From Paramacrobiotus metropolitanus (Eukaryota; Tardigrada; Eutardigrada; Parachela; Macrobiotidae), in contig NW_026570245.1 of NCBI RefSeq assembly GCF_019649055.1, forward strand, positions 1 to 64,000: a stretch of DNA of 64,000 nucleotides, given 5' to 3'. A model generated the notes under the pieces. The model did not search any database. It saw only the letters and a list, made by a program, of their open reading frames with translations, and was not told the DNA's origin. How positions within the stretch are numbered: position 1 is the stretch's first letter; every line of letters starts with the position of its first letter. Positions 34,119 to 45,563 of this stretch are shown here, one piece after another. The translations under genes were made by a program, and so were the position numbers.

Positions 34119-35465
34119 ATGGCTCTTATTGAAGCTGGCTCAGAACCCTCCATGCTTTTGGAAAGTCACTTGTTTTATCTTCCAGCTACGCTAACGGAAA
34201 GGTGGAATACACATGACTATGACTTGGGCCCGTCTCAAGCCGTAACCGACGATTCAAACGATATTGTATTTACAATTTCACCGTGTCAAACCGAGCTGAT
34301 CAGCTTAGCTGACATTAGATTTTCATGTGATTTACACGTTACTAATTCTGCTGGTACTGTTCCAACAGAAAAAGACTGTCTTGCACCAATTAACAATATT
34401 TTGCATAGTTTATTTCAATCAGTTACGGTTTCATTGGGAGGTCGCAACATAACCGATAACAGTCCCTTGTATCACATTCGAGCGTACATTGAATCCCTTC
34501 TGGGTTTCACTGTTCAGGCTCAGAACAGTCAGTTGAGCCTGTGTGGATTTGCGTTGGACACTGACCTTGACAAAGACCCGTTATACATGAATGAGATAAA
34601 TGGGGCAACAACATTTCATAGTAAGGGTGCCGAAACGCGAAGAACATGGTTGCAGACTTTCCGTCCGTTGCAGTTGTCTGGTAAACTACACTGCGATTTG
34701 TTCCAGCAAGACCGTCCACTAATTCCTGGTGTAGAGTTGAGCATTAAACTAATACGAAACAGGGCTAATCTTTGTTTTCTTACTGATAATGATCTAGCGG
34801 CTCCGAAGGCTTTTGCTATTCGAAACCCCAAGCTGAAAGTTCGAAAGTATGAACCTTCTCCAGACTTTTTAGCAGCCATGACAAAGCAACTAGTCACAAC
34901 TAATGCAAAATATCACATCGAACGGGTTGCTTTAAGACAAACCACAATGCAATCAGGCCAGCAGCAACTATCCTGGGCGAATATTGTTATTGGACAGTTA
35001 CCCAAGGTAATGTTCTTTGCAATGTCACCCAATCGCTCATTCGTTGGCGATTTTAAGTCAACTCCGTTCAATTTTCATCATTTCAACGTATCTAACTTAA
35101 GTGCTGAAATTGATGGACAGCTTTTTCCTACACGGGGGTACAACTTAGATTTCCAGAACGGTGCGTCAATTGAGGGTTATGAAGGGTTGTTAGATACTCT
35201 AGAGCGGCTGCATGAAGGTCATGGTGAACTACCGTTTGACAGGTCCGTATTTAACAAGGGTGGTTTCAATATTTTTGGGTTTGACTTCACTCGCGGCCAC
35301 ACGGGCAGAGGAGCCTTGTCACTGATAAGGCAAGGTAATTTAAACATCAATGTTAAATTTGCAAAACCGCTACCTGAAGGTATAGTTTGCATAGCTATGA
35401 TGGTCTTCGATAACATTATCGAAATTAACAACAATCGCCAAGTACTTTTCGACTTTGCGCCATGA
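34119..35465 (+). CDS. Polinton major capsid protein (double jelly roll)
   Basis: 448 residues, intact. N-terminal features typical of Polinton hexon proteins are present: LFYLPATLTERW, then DIVFTISPCQTELISLAD, then PINNILHSLFQSVTVSLGG, which shows the conserved start of the first jelly roll. The second half contains RPLIPGVELSIKLIRN and FGFDFTRG. It forms trimeric capsomers of an icosahedral shell. The end overlaps the protease start by ATGA. Confidence 0.9.
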   Translation: MALIEAGSEPSMLLESHLFYLPATLTERWNTHDYDLGPSQAVTDDSNDIVFTISPCQTELISLADIRFSCDLHVTNSAGTVPTEKDCLAPINNILHSLFQSVTVSLGGRNITDNSPLYHIRAYIESLLGFTVQAQNSQLSLCGFALDTDLDKDPLYMNEINGATTFHSKGAETRRTWLQTFRPLQLSGKLHCDLFQQDRPLIPGVELSIKLIRNRANLCFLTDNDLAAPKAFAIRNPKLKVRKYEPSPDFLAAMTKQLVTTNAKYHIERVALRQTTMQSGQQQLSWANIVIGQLPKVMFFAMSPNRSFVGDFKSTPFNFHHFNVSNLSAEIDGQLFPTRGYNLDFQNGASIEGYEGLLDTLERLHEGHGELPFDRSVFNKGGFNIFGFDFTRGHTGRGALSLIRQGNLNINVKFAKPLPEGIVCIAMMVFDNIIEINNNRQVLFDFAP

Positions 35466-35962
35466 ACAGCCTACAAATAGATTCAGCGCTGAAACAAGAT
35501 CCTAACGTTCGCGACATTTTTGTCGGAGTATTTGCCAGTGATACGCTGCCAGTAAAAGAATTTCCAGGTGCATACATATCTAACACTCAACCGTCAGGTG
35601 CGGCGGGTGAACACTGGGTAGCATTTTATTGTACAAAACCCGGTACGATAGAGGTTTTTGATTCGTACGGAAAAAATCCCGGCGACTACTCAGATGACAT
35701 TGAAAAATGGATAGACAATGACTTTGTTATAATGTCGAATACTGAGCGACAGAACACCGATAGTACTGTATGTGGTCAATATTGTATGTTTTTCGTTTTA
35801 TTACGTTGCTACGGGTTTTCGTATAAAGACGTCATGTCTGCTCTCACTAAGCATAAAGGGGTGAATGATAAATTTGTATGTAAATTCATCAACAAGTTCT
35901 TCCGACTAAGGACTGTAGTCCGTGACGCAACATTTATACGCGACCTTATAAGAAATGGTTAA
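35462..35962 (+). CDS. Polinton adenain-like cysteine protease
   Basis: 166 residues, intact. The C5/Ulp1-type triad is visible: His in GEHWVAFY, acidic partner in IEVFDSYG, and Gln/Cys in STVCGQYCMFF. It processes capsid precursors at Gly-rich sites, consistent with the GG motifs in the neighbouring small proteins. Overlaps the major capsid by 4 bp and the next gene by 8 bp. Confidence 0.88.
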   Translation: MNSLQIDSALKQDPNVRDIFVGVFASDTLPVKEFPGAYISNTQPSGAAGEHWVAFYCTKPGTIEVFDSYGKNPGDYSDDIEKWIDNDFVIMSNTERQNTDSTVCGQYCMFFVLLRCYGFSYKDVMSALTKHKGVNDKFVCKFINKFFRLRTVVRDATFIRDLIRNG

Positions 35963-36155
35963 GCCGTTAGCTAAAAAAGCAGCATCAGTATTCTTTGCAG
36001 TACTGGTCACCATGCTGCTGGTAGTTTTCAATACTTTAGAAATCGTTTCCTATTTTATCAAGTCTGCTAATCGTACGCAGTTGGAAGAATCAAGAAAAAT
36101 TACAAAAGAGGTGCTTGATGTGATGGTGAGCGACGAAGCGACGCAAACAGATTAG
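35955..36155 (+). CDS. Polinton single-pass membrane protein, 66 residues
   Basis: A short frame with one strong hydrophobic helix (VFFAVLVTMLLVVFNTLEI) near the N-terminus and a polar tail ending ATQTD. It is last in the rightward gene train and overlaps the protease gene by 8 bp. The role is unknown. Size and single helix would suit a virion membrane or exit protein. Its stop lies 45 bp from the end of PolB, so the two transcripts converge. Confidence 0.5.
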   Translation: MVKPLAKKAASVFFAVLVTMLLVVFNTLEIVSYFIKSANRTQLEESRKITKEVLDVMVSDEATQTD

Positions 36156-36160
36156 GTTTT

Positions 36161-36200
36161 CCCCTTTCTTTTATTGATTTTTTCCCCACCCTCTTTTTTC
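36161..36200 (-). terminator. 3'-end cassette shared with the TIRs
   Basis: The block cccctttctttt ... ccccaccctctttt repeats the inner part of both TIRs. On the minus strand it contains AATAAA (36175-36170), 25 nt past the PolB stop. The same signal in the same gene-relative orientation follows the leftmost gene (in the left TIR) and the rightmost gene (in the right TIR). Confidence 0.6.
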
Positions 36201-39200
36201 TATCGCGTGCCAAAAGGCAGCGTTGTAAAATCATCCAACATGATGCGCTTGTCGTAAACAAGCTTCAATTTCTTAGCTAACTGAACAGTATTAATTTCTT
36301 GGGTTTTTCCATTTCGTTTGATGTATTCTGGATATACAACCTGAACATGCCCATCCACACCATCCAGTAACCGCTTCAGCTGGTTAAAATCCAAGGCTTT
36401 TCCAGTCCGCGTCAGCTCCTTCGTGACCGAGTCCCAATCCAAAATATCTTCCGTAAATCCGTTCTGCATCATACCTTTCACTTTCAACTCAATGCGCCCC
36501 GTATCGGTTTCGTAGCTGTACACTTTTGGACCACAGGAGACAAATTTAACGATGTGATTCTCGCCAGCTTCTAGCTGGTTATCCCAGTCCCCAAGAATAC
36601 TGCCGGTATCAGGAAGCCAGTCGCCAGGCCGGTGGATAAATATTACGGAATCCGTGTCGTAGTACAGCAGGCGCTCGCCCAACTTTTCCATGAGGGATAA
36701 TAGTATAAGTCGCGCATGGCTGGTGGTGAAAGCGGCAATGACAACATTCGTACCGTTGCTGCCTTCATTGTAGTCATCCACTTTCGAGTGTGTTACCATC
36801 AGACACGTTGGGCTTACGCCATAGACATCATGTATTTCAATAGCTTTTGAACGACACAGATCAGAATACCGTTTGGGGTCGTAGACAAACTCCGTTGAGT
36901 TCATATCGCAACTTTGACCGGTTTTACCCCATAGACTGTTCACCACAATCTTGGTTGTGCTCTTCTTTCCAGCATCGAAAACCATAGCATCAGGATCCAA
37001 GGAAATGCCTTCGCGTTCTTTAACCGTCTGAATAAACTTGGCTTTCTTTTCATCGGTATCGCACCACGCAGGCCAACCACTGGCTTCCATTTTCACTTTT
37101 AAAAACTTGTCCATGTATGCCGCAAAGAGCTTGGTGTCAGACTGCGTCCAGTGCCACACTTCATACATTTCCACAACACGATACCCCACATCTATCGCAT
37201 GATGTAGTTCCGGTGTCGCCCAAACCCCTTCGAAACAGCGATCATCGTCTGTATGCGCACAGCGGCTCGCCGCTTTTTCCATCGCGCATTTTTTGCACAG
37301 AACAAACATGAGCTTGCCGTTTATCGTGGCTGGTAAGACTGGATACAGGCATTGATCCGGAGCCGCTACCTTGCAGTAGACCAGTCCAAAATAATCTTTG
37401 GCATCCTTGAAATTGGACACGATTACTTCAGGATGGCCAACCGGGTATGCCTTGGTCTTGTTTACGAATGGGTACAAGCTAACAACGTCATAGTGCCTAA
37501 TTTCTTCGTCATCTTTCACTTGGTAATACAAACGACTGGCATTCGTACCCTGACTACCCTGACTTTCAAGGAAGCGTTCGCGTTCCTGGAACTCTTCGTA
37601 AACTTCGCGCATTTTCTTCTTGGAGTATGGTACAACATCGTTTTCTTCAGTACAGAAAGGATGTCCATGGAAGACGCAGCCGTTATACTCGTAAACGGTT
37701 TGTGTCTCCTTGTCAAAACCGTCTACAAAGTATCGCCCAATTTTAACTTCTTTACCGTTCCGACCATGGCGTATACGGCCGTTTGCGCTCATGTTCTCCC
37801 ATTCCAGCCATTGCGTGGCTTGAATACTAGTCCGTCGGTTTCGGTGCGGTCCGTGACTGGATAACGCGGCAACTTTGTTCTCGGGAAGGTGAAACATTCT
37901 CCAGTACCGGTAGCAGGCCGAAGGCATGGTCATACTTTCCATTGGATTCAGCGACGTCAGAGCTTGGTAATCGCTGATAAACTTTAACGCACACACACGC
38001 AAAACCGTAACATCGTTCGAGCAATATGTCATCATCTGCTCGCGAAAATTGAACACCCCATTGGCGGCCGCTTTAGCTTCAGCGTGCCACTTAAGAAATT
38101 CTTCTTTTTGCTTTCTTCGCATTCCATCAATCATATACTGTTCCGGCTCGGGCCAGGGCAAATCAGTTTTATCCCAGTTTTCAGGCTTATTAAATCGATG
38201 TGGGAAGTCGCCTTTCTGCACTTCGATTTCCAGGCCAACCGCTTTTGGTAACTGACTCAACTTCAAAGCCAGAAAGTTAAGGGTATCACGTGACCGGATC
38301 CCCAGTTTGCGGTACCGCAATTCCAACAACTGCGTCCCACGCTTGATGACCTCCACTCCTTTCAAACCATTGTCCAACATGTACTTCAGAACAAAATGTC
38401 CATCATAGCCTCGAAAATTGTGTGCTATGATAGTGAATCCCCGATGCTTTTCTTGAAACAGCCAGCGCCCAAATGCCTCATCAACTTCCGCATTCATCGG
38501 CTGACCATCTTCCGGAAAACGTACTTCCGAACCATCAGCATATTGCGCAACGATGCATGTGGGCACGTGACCATTCACTGGATCGTTGTAGGTTTCGTAA
38601 TCGAAGAAAATGTATTTCATTTCTTCTTTCTGCCATGGTGGCGGTGCCTTGAGCGGCTTTATGTAGCACAAATGCGTAGCTTGGAGAAAAAAACCATTGC
38701 ACGTGTTGCAATAAATTTCCCCGCACTGGTGTGTTACGTTTTGCCACGAATGGATAGGTTCACAAAAACACCGCATGTCTGGCAGATGAACATTTGCTCG
38801 CAATAATTCTTTCCATTTTTTCTTTTCTTCTTATGGATATCGTAACACTGTTGGTTGTGGAACCGACGGCTGCATTCAGTGCAGGAGATTGGATTGTCCA
38901 CGAGACAGTCGCTCTTGTTGCGGTAGCACGACCTACATTTCCCCTCGCAACGATGACGTTCTTTATGATGATACGGTCGATCGCAATCATTGCAGAAGTA
39001 GGGTGAGCAGTAAAAGCCTGTCGCGGTTGTGACCAGGTCAAAATGCTCATTGTCCAGCAACAAAAAAATCTCCTGCATATCATGGGTTTTACGTTCGGGT
39101 ACCCGTGCAATAATCATGTCGCCTTGATTGGCCGATATAACTTTAATTTGAAACTCGGGAAATTCATTTTCCTGTAGCACACCTAGGGCATCAAGGTCGC

Positions 39201-40194
39201 AGTAATGGCCAGGTTGCAGATCGCAGTTATTCATTATCTTGATGGCCTCCGCTTCCAAGCTGCGAGTGCGGTTAGCGCGAATATAATTGTTCCATTTATT
39301 CTTATGCTGCGGAACTTCAAGGTCATGCGTCAGGCGAAATTTCCCCAGGAACAACGCGGCAGGCAAGCACAGGTTATTTTCTACACGGACGCTTACAATG
39401 GATTTCTTGAAACGATTTCTGTCATGCTTAACATGCTGATGCCTGAGGAACCAGGATCCACCAGCCGGCATGATAGAACGCCAGATCCGTATGGTGAAAG
39501 AATCGTCAATCACCAGCTTCTGGCCGGAGTTCAGAAGCTCAATACGATGCATAAAAGCGGGTATGCTAAAGTCAGAGAGCTTTCGCATGGTTAAATAGAA
39601 CGCTCTTTCAAGCCCATCCGATTTGAGAGCCACAACAACACGGTCCGTCGGGGCAAATTCTTTAAAGCACAAATCCATTATGACGCGCAGGATTTCCGGC
39701 ATGATGAGCATGGTTTCTTCCTTTGCAAAAATTCGCGGTAGCGAGGCTATCTGGACACGGTATTTCTGTTCAGTGCTGTTGAAGGTTTTGAAAACGCGTT
39801 CCGACTCTTTGACCAATTGAAACAGACTTGAGAAATCGGGCAGCGATTCATCTCGGACCACATTTCCACCAGCTTGCGGCACTGGAGGATCTTCATACTG
39901 CCAGTCGTCCAGTTGCGCAAGAGCAAGAGCGGCAGCTAAAGATCCGGGGCTCAACTGATCAACCTGATCCAGGTGCAGCAAAGCCGTTGCTAGAGTCTGT
40001 TCATCGTGTTCATTGAACTCATTGGGATTAGCAATCATGTGATCAAAGGCTGCTTGATCTTCAACGGTTAACTGGTACGCATCATTAACTTGCTGCTGCT
40101 GCTGCTGCTGCTGCTCATCATCGACATCCATCCACGGCTCACTGAGAATGGCCGCAATAGCCGCATGATCAGAAGCAGTCAACTGATAAGTCAT
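36200..40194 (-). pseudogene. Polinton protein-primed family B DNA polymerase
   Basis: About 1,300 codons, the largest gene of the element. Its N-terminal part has a Gln run from a CAG repeat, then a Cys/His-rich cluster (CNDCDRPYHH and later CXXC pairs). The exonuclease domain opens with IFFDYETYNDP and continues with GHFVLKYML. The polymerase palm carries YYDTDSVIF, and VVNSLWGKTGQ lies upstream of it. This protein-primed PolB replicates the linear element from its TIRs. The gene looks broken (about one break). A TATA box (40252-40245) and CCAAT boxes lie upstream. Confidence 0.92.
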
Positions 40195-40244
40195 TTTTGC
40201 CAGACGGGAAAGATTAAAATGAAGAAAAGTCTCGTGCCGCGCGG

Positions 40245-40252
40245 CTTTTATA
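40245..40252 (-). promoter_or_regulatory. TATA box of the Polinton PolB gene
   Basis: tataaaag on the minus strand, about 50 bp upstream of the PolB start at 40194. Two CCAAT motifs on the same strand lie near 40284 and 40315. Confidence 0.7.
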
Positions 40253-40651
40253 CACGAGCTGAATTACTGTAGCGTGTGCTTATTGGTCTGATGTTTTCTG
40301 TAATACGATGTAATTGGTTAACACTGTTTAAGCCACACCTTTGGGCGTTCCAGTGGGCGCGAGTGGATACTTACCGGCGCTAGCAGCGCCGGTAAGTAAC
40401 CGCTCGGCCTTTCTTTCGACATGTTTTAACGTGAAAAACTAACGAAAAAGAACCACGTTGTATTATTTCCACAGCAACAACAACAATCTCCATCAAAAAC
40501 AGTCTACACCACAACATTGTAATTCCACTATTACTGTAACCATTATCCCACGGTATGCGGTATCAAATAAGAGGTATGAAAACTGTACTGCCATTATCCC
40601 ATGGTATGTATTGTATGTAAAGACAAAGCCATAAAAGAAAAACACTACGAC

Positions 40652-41957
40652 ATTTTAGTTTTGCGTGTTCATCTCAGTCTCTTGCTTCTTGGCAGGCGGT
40701 TCCTCGGTGTCGTTGTCGTCGTCGTCGTCCGAATGCTTCCGTTTGTTGCCGCCTTCGACAGTGTCCACAGGCTCAGTGCCGTTCAGGTACTCGTCCAAGT
40801 CAATGTCTCCTACCAGGAGAGTGTCGTCCAATTCCTCTTCGGCTTCGGTCTCCGGAATCGCGTCGATTTCTCCTTCTTCAGCTTCAGTCGCCGGCTCACT
40901 CTCCAACGTGTCGTCTGCGAGAACGTGTTCACCTTCTTCTTCGTTTTCGTCACCCAGGTCGCTTTCAGCTTCATCCGACGGATCGCCCTCAAAGAAACCC
41001 GAGTCAAGCGAGTTGTCCGGGGCGCCAGCAACGCGTTCGTAGTAAAAGTCGTGCAGTCGCTTCTACAAAAATCAAGTAATGAATATAAATTGAATTTTGC
41101 ACAGAAAAATACATCAACGGCGAGGGTTCTTACCATAAAATCAGTAGACGAAGAAACACGAGAAGGACGCCAGCATTGCGAGTGTAACGCTGAAGATCGA
41201 ACCACATATTCTTCGCCTGCGAGTAGTACGTGTAGTAGGTGTGGATCTGGTCAAACTCAGTGCGTGAAGCCCAGTCCGAGATCAAATTGTTGGCTCGCTC
41301 TAAAATGTTAAGCATTTTGTAAGTGTTGGAACAGACAAACACAAAAATCTTAAAAAAAATTGGAAAATTCAGTGTCTCACCAATGTACTGTGCAAGTAGT
41401 GGAAATTCGTCAGGCAAATCCGGAGTGGGAACAACGAGCCGATAGTAGAAATCGTGAAGTTGCTTCTACATAGAAAATTTTGAAATTAGCAAAAAATCGT
41501 AAACCAAAATCAAAGTAGAATTAAGAAATGTAAATTCAGGTGAAGAATAAAATTTACAGTGGCTGCTTACCAGAAATTCAGCGACATGGAGAAACAAGAC
41601 GAGAGCATCATAATGGCGGATGTAGTAAGCAAGGTCAATCCACAAAGCATAGGCTAAGTTGTAGTAGCCGGAATAACGCCGGATTCTGCGGCAGTGGTTG
41701 AGAGCCAACCAATCCGAAAACAATTCATTTGCGATCTCTAGAAGAAGCCGAGGTTTTCTTTAGGCAATAGAGTAATAACCGTGTTATAAAAAGCCTCAAT
41801 ACAAATTATGAAAGGTCACCCTTACTAATGTCAGAATATTAAATTTGAAAGTTATTAGTTACAAGTTATTAGTAATAAGTTATTAGTAGGTACTGTTTGA
41901 ACTTACCAGTGTACTCTTCAAGCAGGGAAACTCGTCAGGAAAATCAGGAATAGCCAT
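40652..41957 (-). CDS. Polinton cargo: spliced gene with a duplicated module and an acidic tail
   Basis: About five small exons on the minus strand with clear GT-AG borders. Two copies of one module can be recognised. Each has a PDEFP motif, an SDW motif after a splice site, a Tyr-rich helix (YSGYYNLAYALWIDL in the first, YYTYYSQAKNMWFDL in the second) and an LHDFYY motif. The last exon encodes a long Asp/Glu-rich tail with a basic patch (KRKHSDDDD). No family recognised. A TATA box lies at 42044-42037. One exon of this gene looks damaged (about one break). Intron-bearing cargo in a virus-like element may mean a host-derived gene. Confidence 0.5.
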
Positions 41958-42036
41958 GGGGATGCTGAAGATCCAGTTGCAGTGGTGCGTAAAAGAAAAC
42001 TGTCCGAATGATTTGATTTTGTGTTAGAGAAATCGA

Positions 42037-42044
42037 CTTATATC
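42037..42044 (-). promoter_or_regulatory. TATA box of the duplicated-module cargo gene
   Basis: gatataag on the minus strand, about 80 bp upstream of the Met at 41957. A CCAAT lies further upstream near 42084 on the same strand. Confidence 0.6.
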
Positions 42045-42059
42045 CTCTGAGTTGGAACT

Positions 42060-42912
42060 CGACATTTTTTCTGGTGCGCAGCCATTGGCTGCAGGTGATT
42101 TGTAAACTCCCACTACCCTTGACCAGACTGATGTGGTCCGAAGCAGAGAGTTTTTGGTCTGGTGGACACTGGTTCTCTAACGATGTGGGTTGGGCTGTAT
42201 GATACGTGGAGCTACCAAGGAAAATTCCTTTTGACCCATTCGGTAAGAAGGGACGAGGGGAGAACCATTGTAAGACTCCGGAAAAACCGTTTCTTAAACA
42301 ATGGAAGTCGCGACGGAATCCGGGTCGCAGATATCAAGGTACCAGACCAAATCAAAAAGAGCGTGTAACCCAGATAAATAGGATTATGTCGGTACTAAAA
42401 CAATGCAATCCTTGTCAGTGTCGCGACGAATCCGGAATATTAGCTAGGCAACAGGGCAAATGAACAGGAGCACGACAGCCATTATACCAAAATTCTCAAA
42501 CAATAGAAACCAGGTCGCTGACGCGACTTATTCAGGATCTGTGATACGGATGCAGGGTAAATCAAATTGTCGCTTGACCTAGAAAAACAAGAACATAATG
42601 GCTCTTATCCGGGTCGCGAGACGGATTACTGTTTATTACTTGTCATCCAACCTCTTGTCATAGGTCTCCTCTCAACTTTCCTTTACTTCAACACATACCG
42701 AAAATTCCACAGAAACTTGTCTTTTCTCTTAACATTTGTACTAAGAAACTCAACCGTATGCTTCGTGCCTTGTTGGTTAAAACTTTTTCCTTACACGTAT
42801 GTACGGGAAAAGTTAGGTTTAGTCTTACGAAGGAGAAAGAGCCTTAACCAGACCGACTGTAAGGAAACAAAAGGACATGTACAGTGAAAAATCTGGAAAC
42901 GAAATTTTCGCT
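42060..42912. other. Polinton intergenic stretch between two divergent cargo genes
   Basis: No recognisable gene. Several variants of gtcgcgacgaatccgg occur (near 42308, 42420, 42610), and related words bracket the stretch: ttgaccagactgatg near 42119 and ttaaccagaccgactg near 42845. The longest frame (42567-42887, with a hydrophobic patch) has no family. It could be a decayed insertion. Confidence 0.35.
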
Positions 42913-42920
42913 GATATAAA
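42913..42920 (+). promoter_or_regulatory. TATA box of the Ser/Pro/Arg-rich cargo gene
   Basis: gatataaa on the plus strand. The next Met codons are at 42978 and 43059. Confidence 0.6.
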
Positions 42921-43058
42921 CCAACTGCAGCCACAGTTAATCCATCAGTTGCTTGAGCAGCAGTTTTTGGACGCTTCTTGGATCTTTTTGTATTACCTTA
43001 TAACAGCGCTGTATACTGTTCTGTTAGTAAGCTTAAGTTAACGAGTGACCTTTGCATA

Positions 43059-44517
43059 ATGTCTTCCCGAGCAGATTCAGTAGCATCTACCGGATCTTCT
43101 TCATCCTCATTGTCCTACGCATCATCCACTTCCTCCGATGGCGTGTATCGACCATACAACTTGGTTGATCCTCGTTGTCCGTTTGCTAACGCTTGTCTGG
43201 AGATCGATCAGTTTTTTTATGTGCTCACTCATACGCCAACGACTGCAGAGCTGGCTGCCATCTCCAATAGAGCATTCGGTAAGACAATTTTCAAATTATT
43301 TTTTTTGTCTATTATTACAACAAAATTAAATTAAACAGAAATTGCTAACCGTATACGCCGTGATATGCTGGCCCGACGTCCAAACATAAGCGCCATGGAT
43401 AATCTTCCTGATGCCTGGGTGCATGCTATCCATCTGGCTAATATGATTTTGGTAAGTTCCACGATAGATTTGGTTTAGTTTTTTGCCCCGCCTTCAAAGG
43501 AGTGATATATTTTGTTAGCAAAAATATATTGGCCGGATTCTTTATATAGTATAGTTTTATACCATTTACAGGAGACATTCAGTTTTTCCATGACGCCCGT
43601 CTTATTTCTTTGGTTGGTCCGTATGGTCCTTGCGCCGCCTACAATTCAGTCTACCAGTTTGGCGTGACCGGCACCGTACCGTTCATTGGTGAGAACCCTT
43701 AACCGCCTCGCAGCCTCCCGCACCGCCAAGTCCACCACCACCTACTGGCTTCTACACTCCAGCCAACGACTATTCTGCAGACAACACCCACCACATCCAC
43801 ACTCCAATCAACGACGGCGGCGTCTATACTGCCGCTTACGGCAGCGTCTACTCTCCGTTGCCTGACGACCATGAGCAAGAGCTAGCATTTTCCCTGCCAC
43901 AACGTTCTCGCACTCCGGAACCGACCCAGATGGTGGAGTACAGTCCTGCTTCTCCTGACATGTCAACTTTGAGCCATTACCTTACGCAGCCAGCACATAC
44001 CTCTCGTTGGAATGTTGCCCGCGTTGCCCGGGATCGAATGCCTTCACCGATTCGCACACAGCCCTTCAATTTGATTCGCTTGACGTCACCATCTTCTCCC
44101 AGTAGTCCATACCGCTCACGTCTGTTGGATGCGCCACGAGGTGGACGCCGCCGCTCTTCAACTCCACCGTCACCCACAGTGCCTTCCACGTCTGATGCTT
44201 TTACTACACCGACTCGCAATCCATGCCGATCACGCTTTGTAAATGCACCGCAACGCCGCCGCCGCCCGCCAACACCGTTCCATTCAACGACTCCGCGCGC
44301 ATCAACGCCAGTACAAGACTATTCACCAGAGGACCAGACCGCCGTTGAAAGAATCAATAGCCTTCTTTCCCAACCTTTTATCCTTGACCAAATTAACCGC
44401 ATCGCTAACTCACTCAGGGACCATTATCCGGAGGAAATTTACAGCCAGCCGACTACGCGAAAGCGCTCCACCAATTCGCCGAACGAATCAGACCCCCGCC
44501 GTCGCCGCTATAATTAA
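43059..44517 (+). CDS. Polinton cargo: spliced Ser-rich then Pro/Arg-rich protein
   Basis: About four exons on the plus strand. The first begins with a Ser-rich stretch (SVASTGSSSSSLSYASS) and then a folded-looking segment. The last and longest exon is Pro-, Thr- and Arg-rich with repeated PSSPSSPYRSR/PTRNPCRSRF units and ends in a basic RRRYN tail. Such a protein is probably disordered and could bind nucleic acid or condense DNA. No family recognised. The start at 43059 gives the Ser-rich N-terminus; 42978 is an upstream in-frame alternative. Confidence 0.45.
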
Positions 44518-44584
44518 CTCGCAATTTGCCTAATTTCTAATATTTCTTGTTTTTAAAAATTGTTTTGTTTGTTAGGAATCTCGG

Positions 44585-45563
44585 ACTTGAACCATTGGTC
44601 ACTGTCTTGTGTCTTTGTGGTAGAGGTTTAGCCTGGAACTAATGTTGTGGTATGTTGTACTACTGTTGTACTAATGTTGTACTAGCCAACTGTGTTATGT
44701 TGTAGTGGGTGGCGATTTGTATTAAACTACGTTAAACACAGTGTGTGGTGCCATGTATTAAACTATGCTGTCTAGCTTGTTTATAAGCACGAAGAAGCTC
44801 TGTCTAGCTTAATCATTAAATCAAGTTTTTAGTCTATCTGCACTGGTATAATTGTAACAAGGATAGGTCCGGCTGTATAGGTTAAGATACTATTACATTT
44901 TGTGCCCATTCATTAAGTAAAAGAATGTCACGATTAGCTCCGGTTAGCTTCCATGAATACGGAACTACCGTATTGTTTTATGAGATGAGTGGCATCGTTC
45001 TTTGAATATTAAATGCTTTTAATCCGGGTTCAACGTGTTTGTAGTCGGGAGTTTATTGTATATCAAATTATACACTAGCGGTCTATGGGTCAATAAAACA
45101 AAACCCTTTTATCAACAGAGGTTTCATTAGTATCCGGGTTAATAAGACAGCTAGTGACGTAACACAGTGGTCCGAGCGAAGCGAGAATACGCGCCCTCTC
45201 GGTGTGTGCGCGTGAAGCCGAAGCCCAATTTCAAGTCTGTGTAATAGATGGCTGTTGTATCAGTACGCTCGTATTAGTTTAAGCCCGCCCACATGGGTTC
45301 TCTCTGATATTAGCGCGTTTCAGTCACTCATTGTTTTAGGAACGGTTTTTATTGGTGGATTCCAAACTGAAGTACGTCCACGTAGGTTTCTCTCTGATAT
45401 TAGCGCGTTTCAGTCACTCATTGTTTTAGGAACGATTTTTACTGGTTGATTGGAAACTGAAGTACGCCCACGGAGGTTTCTCTCTGATATTAGCACGTTC
45501 CAGTTACTTTCGGTAATACAAGCAACGTTGGTATTGTTCAGTGAAACGTTACGGTTGGTTACT
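44585..45563 (+). repeat. Polinton internal inverted repeat, left arm
   Basis: About 980 bp that recur in inverse orientation at 47788-48770 with near identity; I saw only a few differences, mostly in run lengths, until similarity fades at the outer edge. The arm holds two to three tandem units of about 98 bp beginning ttctctctgatattagcgcg (45298-45495). Part of the arm (about 45056-45215) is repeated directly just inside it at about 45566-45715. Confidence 0.9.

Noticed and set aside
40601-41311. 236-residue plus-strand frame
   Set aside because: Shadow of the minus-strand acidic-tail cargo gene; its composition is that of antisense Asp/Glu codons.
45255-45449. 64-residue frame occurring identically on both arms of the internal inverted repeat
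   Set aside because: It follows from the tandem 98-bp units within the arms; the peptide repeats with the DNA and has no start context.
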